Part shown: in pieces, positions 11,486 through 24,500 of the stretch | How positions within the stretch are numbered: position 1 is the stretch's first letter | How the letters are laid out: each line of letters starts with the position of its first letter | Origin: Azospirillum picis | GTDB taxonomy: Bacteria > Pseudomonadota > Alphaproteobacteria > Azospirillales > Azospirillaceae | Reading direction: 5' to 3' | Assembly (NCBI RefSeq): GCF_017876115.1 | Contig: NZ_JAGINO010000008.1 | Span: 151,714 to 215,713, forward strand | Length of the DNA stretch: 64,000 bases | Translations under genes and position numbers: made by a program | The notes under the pieces: generated by a model | Seen by the model: only the letters and a program-made list of their open reading frames with translations | The model's database searches: none | Told to the model about the DNA's origin: nothing

Positions 11486-13552
11486 ATGGCGCGGCTTGCC
11501 GTCCTCATCGCCTGCCTCGCTCTGGCGGTCCTGCCGTTCGCCGGGCCGGCGCTGGCCGATGCGCCGCCGGCCGAGTCGCCTGTCGAGCCGCTGCGGCTCG
11601 AAGCCGCCACCAGCCGGGCGACGCTGGCCGGCCATTTCGCCCGGCTGATCGACCCGGAGCGCAGGCTCGACCTTGCGGACGTCCTGCAGGCCGATGCCCA
11701 GGGCCGGATGGAGCCGGGCGGCGATTTCCGCGGGGCCGGGCAGACCCGCGACATCCACTGGTACCGGTTCGACCTGCTGCGCCCCCCCGGCGCCCCGGCG
11801 GATTGGATCCTGGAAATGGGCGAGCCCTACATCGACCATCTCGACCTGTTCATTCCCCGGACGGCGGAGGTCCGGAACGGCGTGGCGGCCGGGGCGACGC
11901 GCCCCGTCGCCCGCGACTACCGGCTGGTGCGCCTCGGCGACTTCGTCCCGCGCAGCGAGCGCCCGATGAACACCCGCATGCACGCGCTGCCGCTCAGCCT
12001 GCCGGAAGGCGAACCGGTGTCGCTCTATCTTCGGGTGGATTCGGTCAGCGCCATCCGGCTGTCGGCCCGGCTGTGGTCGCCGGTCGCCTATGCCGGCCAC
12101 CAGACGACCGACCTGCTGTTCCAGGGCCTGTTCTTCGGCGTGCTCGGCGTCCTGTCGCTGGGCTACTTCGCGCTGGGGCTCCTGCTGCGCGACGAGGCGC
12201 TGCTGGCCTATACCAGCTACGTGGCGACGGTCTTCACCTACTACCTGTTCGCCAACGGCATCGCGGGGGTCCTGCTGCCGGACCTGCCGGGCTGGGTGAT
12301 GAACATGGCGGTGGGCGGCAGCGGCTTCCTCGGCTTTTCCGCCGCGCTGCTCATGTGGGTCTACATCCTCGACCTGCGCACCCACGCGCCGCTGTTGCGG
12401 CGCTGCTACCAGGGGCTGGCGCTGCTGGCGCTGCTGGCCCTGCCGACCACGGTGACGCCGCTCTACGCGATCAGCAACCCGGTGGTGACGGTGTCGGCCC
12501 TGGTGGTGGTGGTGATCGCGCTGGTCCTGACCGCGCGCATGACCTGGCTCTATCCCGGCGACCTGAGCCCGCGCTTCTACCTGGCCAGCACGCTGGTGTC
12601 GCTGGCCGGCCTCCTGCTGGCGCAGCTTGCGCTGCGCGGCCTGCTGCCGGCCGACGCCTTCGTCGCCGACCCCTACCAGACCGCCTCCCTGCTGGCGGTG
12701 CTGATCCTGGGCATCGGGCTTGCCCTTCGCATCGGCCGCCTGCAGGCCGAGCGGCTGCGCGCCCGCGAGGAAACCGCCTTCGCCACCAAGCGGGCGGAGG
12801 AGCAGCGGACCTTCGTCGCCATGCTGTCGCACGAGTTCCGGACCCCGCTCGCCTCGATCGACAGCGCCGCGCAGATGATCGAGCTGTCCGGCGCCGTCCA
12901 GGCGCCGTCGGCCTTGAACCGGTTGCAGCGCGTCCGCGACATCACCCGCAAGATGGCGGAACTGGTCGACCTGTTCCTGTCGGCCGACGCGCTGGACCAG
13001 GGCGCGCTCGCGCTCAATCCGGAGCCGGTGACGCTCGGCCGGATGTTGGAGGAGGCGCTGGACGGCCTGGCGGGGCTGGTGGCGGAAAGCCGCCTGGCGG
13101 TGGAGGTGGAGCGGCCCGACCGGCTGCTCATGGTCGACACCCCCTTCATGGCGGTGGCGATCGGCAACCTGGTGCAGAACGCGCTGCGCTACTCGCCGCC
13201 GGAGTCGCCGGTGCGGGTGAGCGCCGCCGTCGTCGATATCGACGAGGCCGCCGACGCGCGCGATCCGGGCGGCCGGGACAACGACGCCGATGAGGTGGTG
13301 ATCCGGGTCTCCGACCGCGGGCTGGGGATGAGCCTCGAAGAGGTCGAGCGCATCGGCTCGATCTATTTCCGCGCCTCCTCGTCGCGCGGGACCAAGGGAT
13401 CGGGGCTCGGCCTCTACATGACGCAGAAGATCATCAGCGCCCATGGCGGCGTCCTGACGGTCGAGAGCACGCCCGGCGCGGGGTCGGTCTTCACCATCCG
13501 GCTGCCGGCCGCCCCGGCGGAGACGGTGGGCGACCGCCTCGCCGCGCAGTGA
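11486..13552 (+). CDS. Membrane sensor histidine kinase of the 7TMR-DISM type
   Basis: 688 residues. Order: signal peptide (residues 1-26, ending ALA), periplasmic 7TMR-DISM extracellular-type sensory domain (about 40-200), seven hydrophobic segments (about 205-415), a short coiled linker, then the kinase core. The H box is SHEFRTPLAS with phosphoacceptor His449. The ATP-binding region shows an N box (IGNLVQNALRYSP), a G1 box (DRGLGMS) and a G2 box (GSGLGLYM). The start at 11486 was chosen because it begins the signal peptide; the frame is open further up but there codes for a low-complexity repeat. No response regulator is adjacent, so the partner and signal are unknown. It is convergent with the PPOX gene. 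Confidence 0.88.
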   Translation: MARLAVLIACLALAVLPFAGPALADAPPAESPVEPLRLEAATSRATLAGHFARLIDPERRLDLADVLQADAQGRMEPGGDFRGAGQTRDIHWYRFDLLRPPGAPADWILEMGEPYIDHLDLFIPRTAEVRNGVAAGATRPVARDYRLVRLGDFVPRSERPMNTRMHALPLSLPEGEPVSLYLRVDSVSAIRLSARLWSPVAYAGHQTTDLLFQGLFFGVLGVLSLGYFALGLLLRDEALLAYTSYVATVFTYYLFANGIAGVLLPDLPGWVMNMAVGGSGFLGFSAALLMWVYILDLRTHAPLLRRCYQGLALLALLALPTTVTPLYAISNPVVTVSALVVVVIALVLTARMTWLYPGDLSPRFYLASTLVSLAGLLLAQLALRGLLPADAFVADPYQTASLLAVLILGIGLALRIGRLQAERLRAREETAFATKRAEEQRTFVAMLSHEFRTPLASIDSAAQMIELSGAVQAPSALNRLQRVRDITRKMAELVDLFLSADALDQGALALNPEPVTLGRMLEEALDGLAGLVAESRLAVEVERPDRLLMVDTPFMAVAIGNLVQNALRYSPPESPVRVSAAVVDIDEAADARDPGGRDNDADEVVIRVSDRGLGMSLEEVERIGSIYFRASSSRGTKGSGLGLYMTQKIISAHGGVLTVESTPGAGSVFTIRLPAAPAETVGDRLAAQ

Positions 13553-13582
13553 CCGGCCGCCGGTAGAACGGCCGCGAATAAG

Positions 13583-13617
13583 GCGTCCGTCAGTAAAGCG
13601 TCCGTCAGTAAAGCGTC
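13583..13617. repeat. 15-bp tandem repeat over the stop codon of the PPOX gene
   Basis: GCGTCCGTCAGTAAA is repeated exactly at 13583-13597 and 13598-13612, with a third partial copy to 13617. The second copy contains the stop codon (13605-13607) and the last codons of the minus-strand flavoprotein gene, so the 3' end has been duplicated beyond the gene. Confidence 0.8.
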
Positions 13618-14219
13618 TTGGGGATCCGCTCGGCCAGGGAGCGGTCGTAATCCTCGCCGCCCTCGCGACCGGCGCTGGCCTCGGCCAGCAGGGTGCCGAC
13701 GGAAGGGAAGCGGTCGCGTGGCAGTTGCGCCGCCGGATCCCACAGGCGGGACCGCAGCAGGGCGCGGGCGCACTGGAAGAACACCGATTCGATGGTGACC
13801 ACCAGCACCGTCTTCGGCGCCTTGCCGTCGACGGCGAAGCCGTCGCACAGGGCCGGATCGGCGTCGATGACGGCGCGGCCGTTGACGCGCAGCGTCTCGT
13901 TCAGCCCCGGCACCAGGAACAGCAGCCCGACCCGCGGATCCGCCAGGATGTTGCGCAGGCTGTCGATACGGTTGTTGCCGCGGCGGTCCGGAACCAGCAG
14001 CGTGCGGTCGTCCGCCACCCGGACGAAGCCCGGGCCGTCGCCGCGCGGCGAGACGTCCAGCCCGTCCGGCCCGGCGGTGGCGAGCACGAAGAAGGGAGAG
14101 GACTCGATGAGCTGGCGGTAGCCGGGCGTGAGCCGCGGCACCTCTTTGGCGATCGAGGGGCCGGCGGGCTCGCCGTACAGCGCCGCCAGGGCTGCGGCAT
14201 CGGTGATCGGATGGCTCAT
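13605..14219 (-). CDS. PPOX-class FMN-dependent flavoprotein (MSMEG_1061-like)
   Basis: 204 residues. The core is a pyridoxamine 5'-phosphate oxidase-like split barrel: PFFVLATAGPDGLDVSPRGD, then the FMN-contacting segment LLVPDRRGNNRIDSLRNILADPRVGLLF and VNGRAVI. This subgroup has a long N-terminal helix and a C-terminal tail and is usually annotated as an FMN-binding protein of unknown substrate. Its ATG overlaps the stop of the DinB-like gene by three bases, and it is the last gene of the group 17332-13605. A duplication spans its stop codon. Confidence 0.85.
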   Translation of the reverse strand: MSHPITDAAALAALYGEPAGPSIAKEVPRLTPGYRQLIESSPFFVLATAGPDGLDVSPRGDGPGFVRVADDRTLLVPDRRGNNRIDSLRNILADPRVGLLFLVPGLNETLRVNGRAVIDADPALCDGFAVDGKAPKTVLVVTIESVFFQCARALLRSRLWDPAAQLPRDRFPSVGTLLAEASAGREGGEDYDRSLAERIPKTLY

Positions 14220-14716
14220 CGCGACTCCAGCAGGAAATAGACGAAGTCGAGCACCGGGGTCTTCAGCCCGAACTGGCCGAGCAGCGTGTGCGCCTGGCCA
14301 CGATGATGGGTCTGGTGGTTGAAGACGTGGGTCAGGACCTGGGCGAAGGGCAGCTCGTAATGCTCGCCCTCGGTGCTGCGGTAGGCGAGCGTCGAGCCGA
14401 AGCGCTCGGCCGGCGTTTGCGAGGCGACGCGCAGAAGGCGCTCGTCCTCCGCCTCGCGGGCGGCGCGCAGCCCGGCGAAGCCGTCATGGAGGATCCCGTC
14501 GAGCGACGACGGCTTCGGGCCGGAGCCCTCGATCCGCTCCAGCCACAGCCGGTCGACGGCCAGGATGTGGTTCAGCGTGCCGCGCAGCGAGCCGAAGAAG
14601 GCGCCGCGGTCCTCGCGGTACTGCGCGTCGGACACCTGCGCCGCCACATCGCAGAGCTGCCGGTTGGCCCAGCGGTTGTAACGGGCGAGGGTTTCGAAAT
14701 GGGATCTGGCGTCCAT
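14216..14716 (-). CDS. DinB family protein
   Basis: 166 residues with the DinB/YfiT four-helix pattern. Three His are placed to bind a divalent metal: H in GTLNHILAVD, and the pair in LTHVFNHQTHHRGQAH. The N-terminus LARYNRWANRQL is typical. Members are thought to be metal-dependent thiol-linked transferases or hydrolases; despite the name a role in DNA repair is not shown. The start at 14716 is the first codon giving the conserved N-terminus. It is 37 bases after the ftsK-like gene and overlaps the PPOX gene, so it belongs to the same operon. Confidence 0.85.
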   Translation of the reverse strand: MDARSHFETLARYNRWANRQLCDVAAQVSDAQYREDRGAFFGSLRGTLNHILAVDRLWLERIEGSGPKPSSLDGILHDGFAGLRAAREAEDERLLRVASQTPAERFGSTLAYRSTEGEHYELPFAQVLTHVFNHQTHHRGQAHTLLGQFGLKTPVLDFVYFLLESR

Positions 14717-14753
14717 GGAGGTCTCGTCTGCTGCCGGAGGGCTCGCGCGCCGG

Positions 14754-16717
<1,964 letters not shown>

Positions 16718-16721
<4 letters not shown>

Positions 16722-17332
16722 GCCGAGGCTCCCGGCTTCGAAACGATGAGGGAAAGGTGACCGGGGGTCGGGCCGGGCTTGCGGTCGGATTTGGCGTCGG
16801 ATTCGGGGCCGGCGACAGGGGCAGGGCCGCAGGCGGCCGGGCCGGCGCCGATCCCGCCGGGGGTCGGCTTGCCGGCGGCGAGGTCGCGCGGCGTCGTCTC
16901 GTAGGCGGCGACCAGCAGCTTGTCGATGGTGTCGCCGTCGCTCGACATCGGCAGCACCAGGCGCTCGAAACTGCGGGTGCGCTCGCCGAAGACGGCGGTG
17001 TGGACGCGGGCCAGCGGCTGCCGCTCGCGCCGCACCGTCTCGTATTCCGGCTGCAGCACCGCGCGCTGTTCCGGCGGCAGGTCGTCCAGCGTGGCGCCCA
17101 GCCGCGACTGGCCGAAGGCGGCGGCCAGGGCCTTGCCGTAATAGGAATAGACGAAGGTGCCGGACTCCTCGCCCATCACCTCGAACACGACGATGTTGTC
17201 CTTCCACGGCCGCAGGTCGGCCGGGGAGATGCTGGCGGGGACCGGCGGGCGGCCGGCGACGGATTTGGTGAGCCAGAATTCGAGCAGGCCGCTGAGATAC
17301 GGCGTCGCCAGCTCGGTTCTTTCCTTGGTCAT
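16718..17332 (-). CDS. PAS-like domain protein, coupled to the ftsK-like gene
   Basis: 204 residues. Residues 10-150 resemble the PAS_5-type domain: [56 protein letters not shown], and the strand pair [23 protein letters not shown]. The last 50 residues are a Gly/Pro-rich tail with no predicted fold. No output domain is present, so it may be a small-ligand or protein-binding module. Its stop overlaps the start of the soluble ftsK gene by four bases, which implies tight co-expression. It is related in type to the protein at 4410. Confidence 0.7.
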
Positions 17333-17498
17333 GACAATCGCGGCTGGACGGGCGGCGCTCCCGCGGCTGGAGCGCCGCCGGAGCTTTCAAGAGCCGCCCG
17401 AACCATACCCGGAAGGGCCGGTGCGGCGCAACCGCGAGGGCTGGACCGCCGGGGAGCGCGCGCCGGCCGGCCCGGACGGACGGTTCAGGCCGCCCAAC

Positions 17499-18140
<642 letters not shown>

Positions 18141-18313
18141 GGTCGGATCTCCCATCAGTGACGGTGCGTTCGAGGGACCACTTATGTCGGATGTCCGCCC
18201 GTCTGCGGCAAGGTGGCGCAGGCCCGCGACGGCGGAATGGACCCTTGGGGCGTCCGCCGGTGTTGCCCATGTGAACACTGTCACTAAGGATCCCCGGAAA
18301 GGAGACAGCACCC

Positions 18314-18766
18314 ATGGCCAGCACCGTCAACGACACCGCCGTCCAGTCCCTGATCGACCAGGGCCGGCGCAACGGCAACCGGCTGAGCGCCGAGGCTCTG
18401 GGCGCGGCCCTGCCGGTCGACATGATGACGCCGGAGGAGACGGCCGCGGTGGTCGAGCGGATCGAGGCGGCGGGTGTGGAGGTCGAACTGGACGATGCCG
18501 GCTTGGTGCGCGGCCGTCCCAACCCGGCGCTGGCCCGCCAGACCGGCGACTACCATCGCGGCGACGGCGTCGTCGACATGGCCAGCCCGGCCGCCCCGGC
18601 GGTGTCGGCGCCGGGGGCGAAGCCGTCGGTCCATGGCTGGCTCGACGATGCTCCCGCCGCCCACGGCCATGGCGGCGCCCCGACCTGGATCCGCGACGGC
18701 GTGGAGATGCTGCCGCTCGCCTCGATGGTGCTGGTCGCGCTGGTGCTGATCCTCGCCCTGGGCTGA
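18314..18766 (+). CDS. Tail-anchored protein with a sigma-70 region 1.1-like domain
   Basis: 150 residues. Residues 9-58 ([20 protein letters not shown]... and [21 protein letters not shown]) closely follow the pattern of sigma-70 region 1.1: a leading helix, a second helix starting L-S, then a two-helix unit ending in a G-(I/V)-E-V strand. No sigma region 1.2, 2, 3 or 4 follows. A flexible Ala/Pro/His linker leads to a C-terminal hydrophobic segment (about 132-150, [19 protein letters not shown]), so the domain would face the cytoplasm on a membrane anchor. A GGAAAGGAG ribosome site precedes the ATG. Function is unknown; holding RNA polymerase or a basic ligand is only a guess. Confidence 0.7.
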   Translation: MASTVNDTAVQSLIDQGRRNGNRLSAEALGAALPVDMMTPEETAAVVERIEAAGVEVELDDAGLVRGRPNPALARQTGDYHRGDGVVDMASPAAPAVSAPGAKPSVHGWLDDAPAAHGHGGAPTWIRDGVEMLPLASMVLVALVLILALG

Positions 18767-18797
18767 CCGGCGCCGGGCCTCGGGCTGGGGGGCTCCC

Positions 18798-18834
18798 CCC
18801 TCAGCCGGCCCCCTCAGCCGGCCCCCTCAGCCGG
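18798..18834. repeat. 13-bp tandem repeat over the stop codon of the RNA methyltransferase gene
   Basis: CCCTCAGCCGGCC occurs at 18798-18810 and 18811-18823, with a third copy (18824-18834) that contains the stop codon TCA (minus strand) of the methyltransferase gene. The 3' end of the gene has been duplicated outward. Confidence 0.8.
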
Positions 18835-19684
18835 TCGCCAGCGCGTGGATGAGGATGGCGGCGGTCGCGGCGACGTTCAGCGACTGGACGCGGCCGCTGC
18901 CGGGAATGGTCAGCACCGCGTCGCAGGCGGCCAGCGTCGCCGGCGGGATGCCGTCCTCCTCGTTGCCCAGCACCAGGACCGGCGGCTTGCCGCCCGACTG
19001 GCGCCAGCCGGACAGCGCCCCGGCATCCACCGTCGGACGGGTCTGGTCCAGTGCCGTGCCGATGATGCGGTGGCCGGCGCGCAGGCGCTTCAGCAGCGCC
19101 GGAAGTGCCGGCGCCCGCTCCAGCGCCACCCATTCGAAGCCGCCCTCGGCGACGCGGTAGGCGGCCTCCGACGGCAGGGCCTGGCCGGGATGGTCGGACA
19201 GCAGCACGCGCGGCAACCCGAAGAAGGCGGCGGTGCGCAGGATGGCGCCGAGATTGTGCGGGTTGCCGACCCCGTCGAGGACCAGCAGCGGAGCGGGTGC
19301 CCGGCGGGCCGGCTCGGGATCGAAGGCCGGCAGGGTCCGCGGCGCCATCAGCGCCACCACCCCGCCGTGCAGCACGGTGCCGGCCACCTTGGCGAGCTCG
19401 TCGGCCTCGACCATGCGGTACGGCTTGCGCGCGGCGGCCATCGCCTTGCAGAAGGCGCCGACCGCCGGCTTCATCCGCTCCTCGTAGAACAGCCGCTCCA
19501 CCCGCTCCGGTTCATGGTCGAACAGGGCGGAGACGGCGGCGAGCCCGGCGACGCGGAACAGCTTGCGCGGCTCATCGGCGGCGGCCTCCCGCGGGGAGCC
19601 CTTCGGAGAAGCGGACGGGGAGGCGGTCCGGCCGGCCGGCGGGCGGGCGCGGTTGGGATGGGGCGGGCGCCCGCGCGCAGGCAT
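18827..19684 (-). CDS. SpoU/TrmH-type RNA 2'-O-methyltransferase
   Basis: 285 residues. After a basic low-complexity N-terminus (1-35) comes a substrate-binding domain (about 38-115, VAALFDHEPERVERLFYEER...), then the SPOUT domain with the three family motifs: NPHNLGAILRTAAFFG, LVLGNEEDGIP, and IPGSGRVQSLNVAATAAIL. These form the knotted S-adenosylmethionine site that methylates the ribose 2'-OH of rRNA or tRNA. The exact target is not evident; the domain order is closer to RlmB/YjtD-like 23S enzymes than to TrmL. It is 50 bases downstream of the YqaA-like gene. The stop lies in a tandem repeat. Confidence 0.88.
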   Translation of the reverse strand: MPARGRPPHPNRARPPAGRTASPSASPKGSPREAAADEPRKLFRVAGLAAVSALFDHEPERVERLFYEERMKPAVGAFCKAMAAARKPYRMVEADELAKVAGTVLHGGVVALMAPRTLPAFDPEPARRAPAPLLVLDGVGNPHNLGAILRTAAFFGLPRVLLSDHPGQALPSEAAYRVAEGGFEWVALERAPALPALLKRLRAGHRIIGTALDQTRPTVDAGALSGWRQSGGKPPVLVLGNEEDGIPPATLAACDAVLTIPGSGRVQSLNVAATAAILIHALATG

Positions 19685-19734
19685 GGAACGGCGGTCTCGT
19701 CGTGCAGGAGGCGTTGTCGTGAAAAGGCGGCCGG

Positions 19735-20313
19735 CTACAGCAGCTTCACCACCAGGAAGCCGCCGATCAGCGCCACCGCGAACACGCTGGTCACCAGGGT
19801 CAGCCGCTTCTCGATGAAGGCGCGGATCGGCGGGCCGAAGAAGTAGAGCAGGGCGGCCACCAGATAGAAGCGGATCGCGCGCGAGATGATGGAGGCGCCG
19901 ATGAACACCCACAGCGGCAGGTGGGCGACGCCGGCGGTGATGGTCAGCAGCTTGTAGGGGATCGGCGTCATCCCCTTGATGATCAGGATCTCCGCCCCGT
20001 ACTCGACGAAGGTCAGCCGTAGCTGCTCGAACTTTTCGGTCAGGTGGTAGAAGTCGATGACCCAGCGGCCGATCGTCTCGTAGAGGAAATAGCCGATCAT
20101 GTAGCCGGCGATGCCGCCGACCACCGAGGCCAGCGTGCAGATCGTCGCCAGCTTCCACGCCGCCTTGCGGTTGGCGATGACCATCGGCACCAGCAGAAGG
20201 TCGGGCGGCAGCGGGAAGAAGGAGCTTTCGGCGAAGGACACCCCGGCCAGCCAGCCGGTCGCATCCTTCGACGCGGCCTTGGCCATGGTCCACTCGTAGA
20301 GACGCTTCAGCAT
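19735..20313 (-). CDS. YqaA family VTT-domain membrane protein
   Basis: 192 residues with about five hydrophobic segments. The VTT/SNARE-associated pattern is seen in AESSFFPLPPDLLLVPMVIAN, GYMIGYFLYE, and the conserved GMTPIPYKLLTITAGVAHLPLWVFIGASIISR. Relatives (DedA/YqaA) are inner-membrane proteins linked to lipid-carrier transport or membrane homeostasis. The start at 20313 (MLKRLYEWTMAKA) matches the family. It is followed by the RNA methyltransferase gene on the same strand. Confidence 0.85.
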   Translation of the reverse strand: MLKRLYEWTMAKAASKDATGWLAGVSFAESSFFPLPPDLLLVPMVIANRKAAWKLATICTLASVVGGIAGYMIGYFLYETIGRWVIDFYHLTEKFEQLRLTFVEYGAEILIIKGMTPIPYKLLTITAGVAHLPLWVFIGASIISRAIRFYLVAALLYFFGPPIRAFIEKRLTLVTSVFAVALIGGFLVVKLL

Positions 20314-20453
20314 GGATGGCCCGCCCTTCGTCGTTGCTCTTGCCGTGCAGGCGAACTTTTAGGCGTGCCGGCAGCCGCGCGCCAGTGCCCAATTCGTCCG
20401 CCCCCGGACTGGGTGGCCTCATCCGGGGGCGTTAGCCCGTCCAGGGGCGGGGG

Positions 20454-22094
<1,641 letters not shown>

Positions 22095-22141
22095 GGCGGG
22101 CTCACGGGCTGTCGGGCCTTCTTCGTTGGCGGAAGGCGCGT

Positions 22142-22241
22142 GCCGGGTGCCCCCTCCCTAACCCTCCCCCGCCTTTGGCGGTGGAGGGAATTTTCTCCCT
22201 CTCCCGCGAAGCGGGGGAGGGCCGGGGAGGGGGCATCCGGC
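22142..22241. repeat. 100-bp palindromic intergenic repeat between yejE and yejF
   Basis: The outer arms 22142-22172 and 22211-22241 are 31-base inverted repeats with about four mismatches. Inside is a shorter inverted pair of CCTCC/GGAGG type. The element sits between two genes of one operon. A diverged copy is at 5651-5826. It looks like a REP- or MITE-like element; no open frame is inside. Confidence 0.75.
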
Positions 22242-22245
22242 GCCG

Positions 22246-23334
22246 TCACTCCGCCGCTTCCTTCTTGCTCAGCGCCTCGGCGGCCGATTCGCCGGGGATG
22301 GCGCTGGACATCTGGGCGATGGTCTTGCGCGGGTCGAAGGCGTCGCGCACCGCCTCGCCGATGAAGATCAGCAGGCTCAGCATGATCGCCAGCACGAAGA
22401 AGGCGGTCAGCCCCAGCCAGGGCGCCTGCAGGTTGGCCTTGCCCTGGGCCAGCAGCTCGCCCAGCGACGGCGAGCCGGGCGGCAGGCCGAAGCCGAGGAA
22501 GTCGAGCGCCGTCAGGGTGGTGATCGAGCCGTTGAGGATGAAGGGCAGGAAGGTCAGCGTCGCCACCATGGCGTTGGGCAGGACGTGGCGCACCATGATG
22601 GTGACGTCGCCTGCCCCCAGCGCCTTGGCGGCGCGCACGTAGTCGAGGTTGCGCGCCCGCAGGAACTCCGCCCGCACCACATGGACCAGCGCCGTCCAGG
22701 AGAACAGCAGCAGCAGCCCCAGCAGCCACCAGAAGGTCGGCGTCACCACGCTGGCCAGGATGATCAGCAGGAACAGGGTCGGCAGGCCCTGCCAGATCTC
22801 GATGAAGCGCTGGAACAGCAGGTCGGTCAGCCCGCCGAAATAGCCCTGGACCGCGCCGGCCGCCACGCCGACCACCGAGGAGAAGGCGGTCAGCACCAGC
22901 CCGAACAGCACCGAGATGCGGAAGCCGTAGATCAGCCGCGCCACCACGTCGCGGCCCTGGTCGTCGGTGCCGAGCCAGTTGTCGGCCGATGGCGGCGCGG
23001 GGGCGGGGACCGGCAGGTTGTAGTTGATGGTGCGGTAGCTGTAGGGGATCGGCGGCCAGACCATCCAGCCCTTGGCGTTGATCAGGTCGCGCACGTAGGG
23101 GTCGCGGTAGTCGGTCTCGGTCTCGAACTCGCCGCCGAAGGTCGTCTCGGGATAGGCGTTGAAGACCGGCCAGTAGTAGTGGTTCTCGTACTCGATCACC
23201 AGCGGCTTGTCGTTGGCGATGAACTCCGCCCCCAGCGAGACGAAGAACAGCACCAGGAAGATCCAGAAGGACCAGAAGCCGCGGCGGTTCGCCCGGAAGT
23301 TGGCCAGCCGGCGCCGGGTCAGCGGCGTCATCAC
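22246..23334 (-). CDS. yejE: Peptide ABC transporter permease (YejE-like)
   Basis: 362 residues. One N-terminal membrane segment ([22 protein letters not shown]) is followed by a periplasmic loop of about 90 residues, then five segments of the binding-protein-dependent permease domain. The EAA loop is [28 protein letters not shown]. The long first loop with [29 protein letters not shown] is typical of YejE. Its ATG overlaps the stop of yejB by four bases. It pairs with YejB in the membrane. Confidence 0.95.
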   Translation of the reverse strand: MMTPLTRRRLANFRANRRGFWSFWIFLVLFFVSLGAEFIANDKPLVIEYENHYYWPVFNAYPETTFGGEFETETDYRDPYVRDLINAKGWMVWPPIPYSYRTINYNLPVPAPAPPSADNWLGTDDQGRDVVARLIYGFRISVLFGLVLTAFSSVVGVAAGAVQGYFGGLTDLLFQRFIEIWQGLPTLFLLIILASVVTPTFWWLLGLLLLFSWTALVHVVRAEFLRARNLDYVRAAKALGAGDVTIMVRHVLPNAMVATLTFLPFILNGSITTLTALDFLGFGLPPGSPSLGELLAQGKANLQAPWLGLTAFFVLAIMLSLLIFIGEAVRDAFDPRKTIAQMSSAIPGESAAEALSKKEAAE

Positions 23335-24446
23335 ACCCTCCGCGAATCGAAGTCGATGCGGGGATCGACCATCACATAGGTGATGTCGCCGACCAGGTTC
23401 ATGATCAGCCCCAGCAGCGTGAAGAAGTAGAGGGTGCCGAACATCACCGGGTAGTCGCGGTTGATCGCCGCCTCGAAGCCCAGCAGCCCCAGCCCGTCGA
23501 GCGAGAAGATCACCTCGATCAGCAGGGCGCCGGTGAACAGGATGCCGATGAAGGCGCCGGGGAAGCCGGCGATGACGATCAGCATGGCGTTGCGGAAGAC
23601 GTGGCCGTAGAGCACGCGGTTCTCGCTCAGCCCCTTGGCGCGGGCGGTGACGACATACTGCTTGCCGACCTCCTCCAGGAAGGAGTTCTTGGTCAGCATG
23701 GTCAGGCCGGCGAAGCCGCCGATCACCATCGACAGCACCGGCAGCGCCATGTGCCAGAAATAGTCGAGGATCTGCTTGTACCAGGGCAGCGACGACCAGT
23801 TGTCCGACACCAGCCCGCGCAGCGGGAACCAGTCGAGGTAGCGGCCGCCGGCGAACACGACGATCAGCAGCACCGCGAACAGGAAGCTGGGGATGGCATA
23901 GCCGACGATCACCACGCCGGAGGTCCAGACGTCGAAGGGCTGGCCGTCGCGCACCGCCTTGGCGATGCCCAGCGGGATGGAGACCAGATAGACGATCAGC
24001 GTCGTCCAGATGCCGAGCGAGATCGATACCGGCATCTTCTCAAGCACCAGGTCGACGACCCGGCGGTCGCGGAAGTAGCTGGTGCCGAAATCGAACATGA
24101 CGTAGTTCGACATCATGTGGATGAAGCGTTCGTGCAGCGGCTTGTCGAAGCCGAACTCCTTCTCCAACTGCTTGATGAAGGCAGGGTCGAGGCCCTGGGC
24201 GCCGCGGTACTTGCCGCCGCTCTCATTGCCGGCCTGGGCCTGGCGCTGGGCGTTGGCGGCACCGCTGTCGCCGCCGGCGCTGCCGCCGATGCGTGACGTC
24301 GCCTCCACCGCGGTGCCCTGGACGCGGGCGATCATCTGCTCGATCGGGCCGCCGGGGGCGATCTGCACGATCAGGAAATTGATCACCATGATCCCGAACA
24401 GGGTGGGGATGATCAGCAGCAGGCGGCGGATGATGTAGGCCAGCAT
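23331..24446 (-). CDS. yejB: Peptide ABC transporter permease (YejB-like)
   Basis: 371 residues with six membrane segments; the first is [29 protein letters not shown] loop of about 70 residues ([24 protein letters not shown]...) after segment 1 is typical of YejB. The EAA loop is [22 protein letters not shown]. It forms the pore with YejE. It is 54 bases downstream of the proximal yejA-like gene and overlaps yejE. Confidence 0.95.
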   Translation of the reverse strand: MLAYIIRRLLLIIPTLFGIMVINFLIVQIAPGGPIEQMIARVQGTAVEATSRIGGSAGGDSGAANAQRQAQAGNESGGKYRGAQGLDPAFIKQLEKEFGFDKPLHERFIHMMSNYVMFDFGTSYFRDRRVVDLVLEKMPVSISLGIWTTLIVYLVSIPLGIAKAVRDGQPFDVWTSGVVIVGYAIPSFLFAVLLIVVFAGGRYLDWFPLRGLVSDNWSSLPWYKQILDYFWHMALPVLSMVIGGFAGLTMLTKNSFLEEVGKQYVVTARAKGLSENRVLYGHVFRNAMLIVIAGFPGAFIGILFTGALLIEVIFSLDGLGLLGFEAAINRDYPVMFGTLYFFTLLGLIMNLVGDITYVMVDPRIDFDSRRV

Positions 24447-24500
24447 CGCGGGTGTCCCGATCCTCCCTGATCCGGTGAAGCGTAAGTCTGGAACCGAAGC

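Noticed and set aside
11246..13444. A 732-codon minus-strand frame opposite the sensor kinase
   Set aside because: Antisense shadow; the plus-strand gene has clear kinase motifs.
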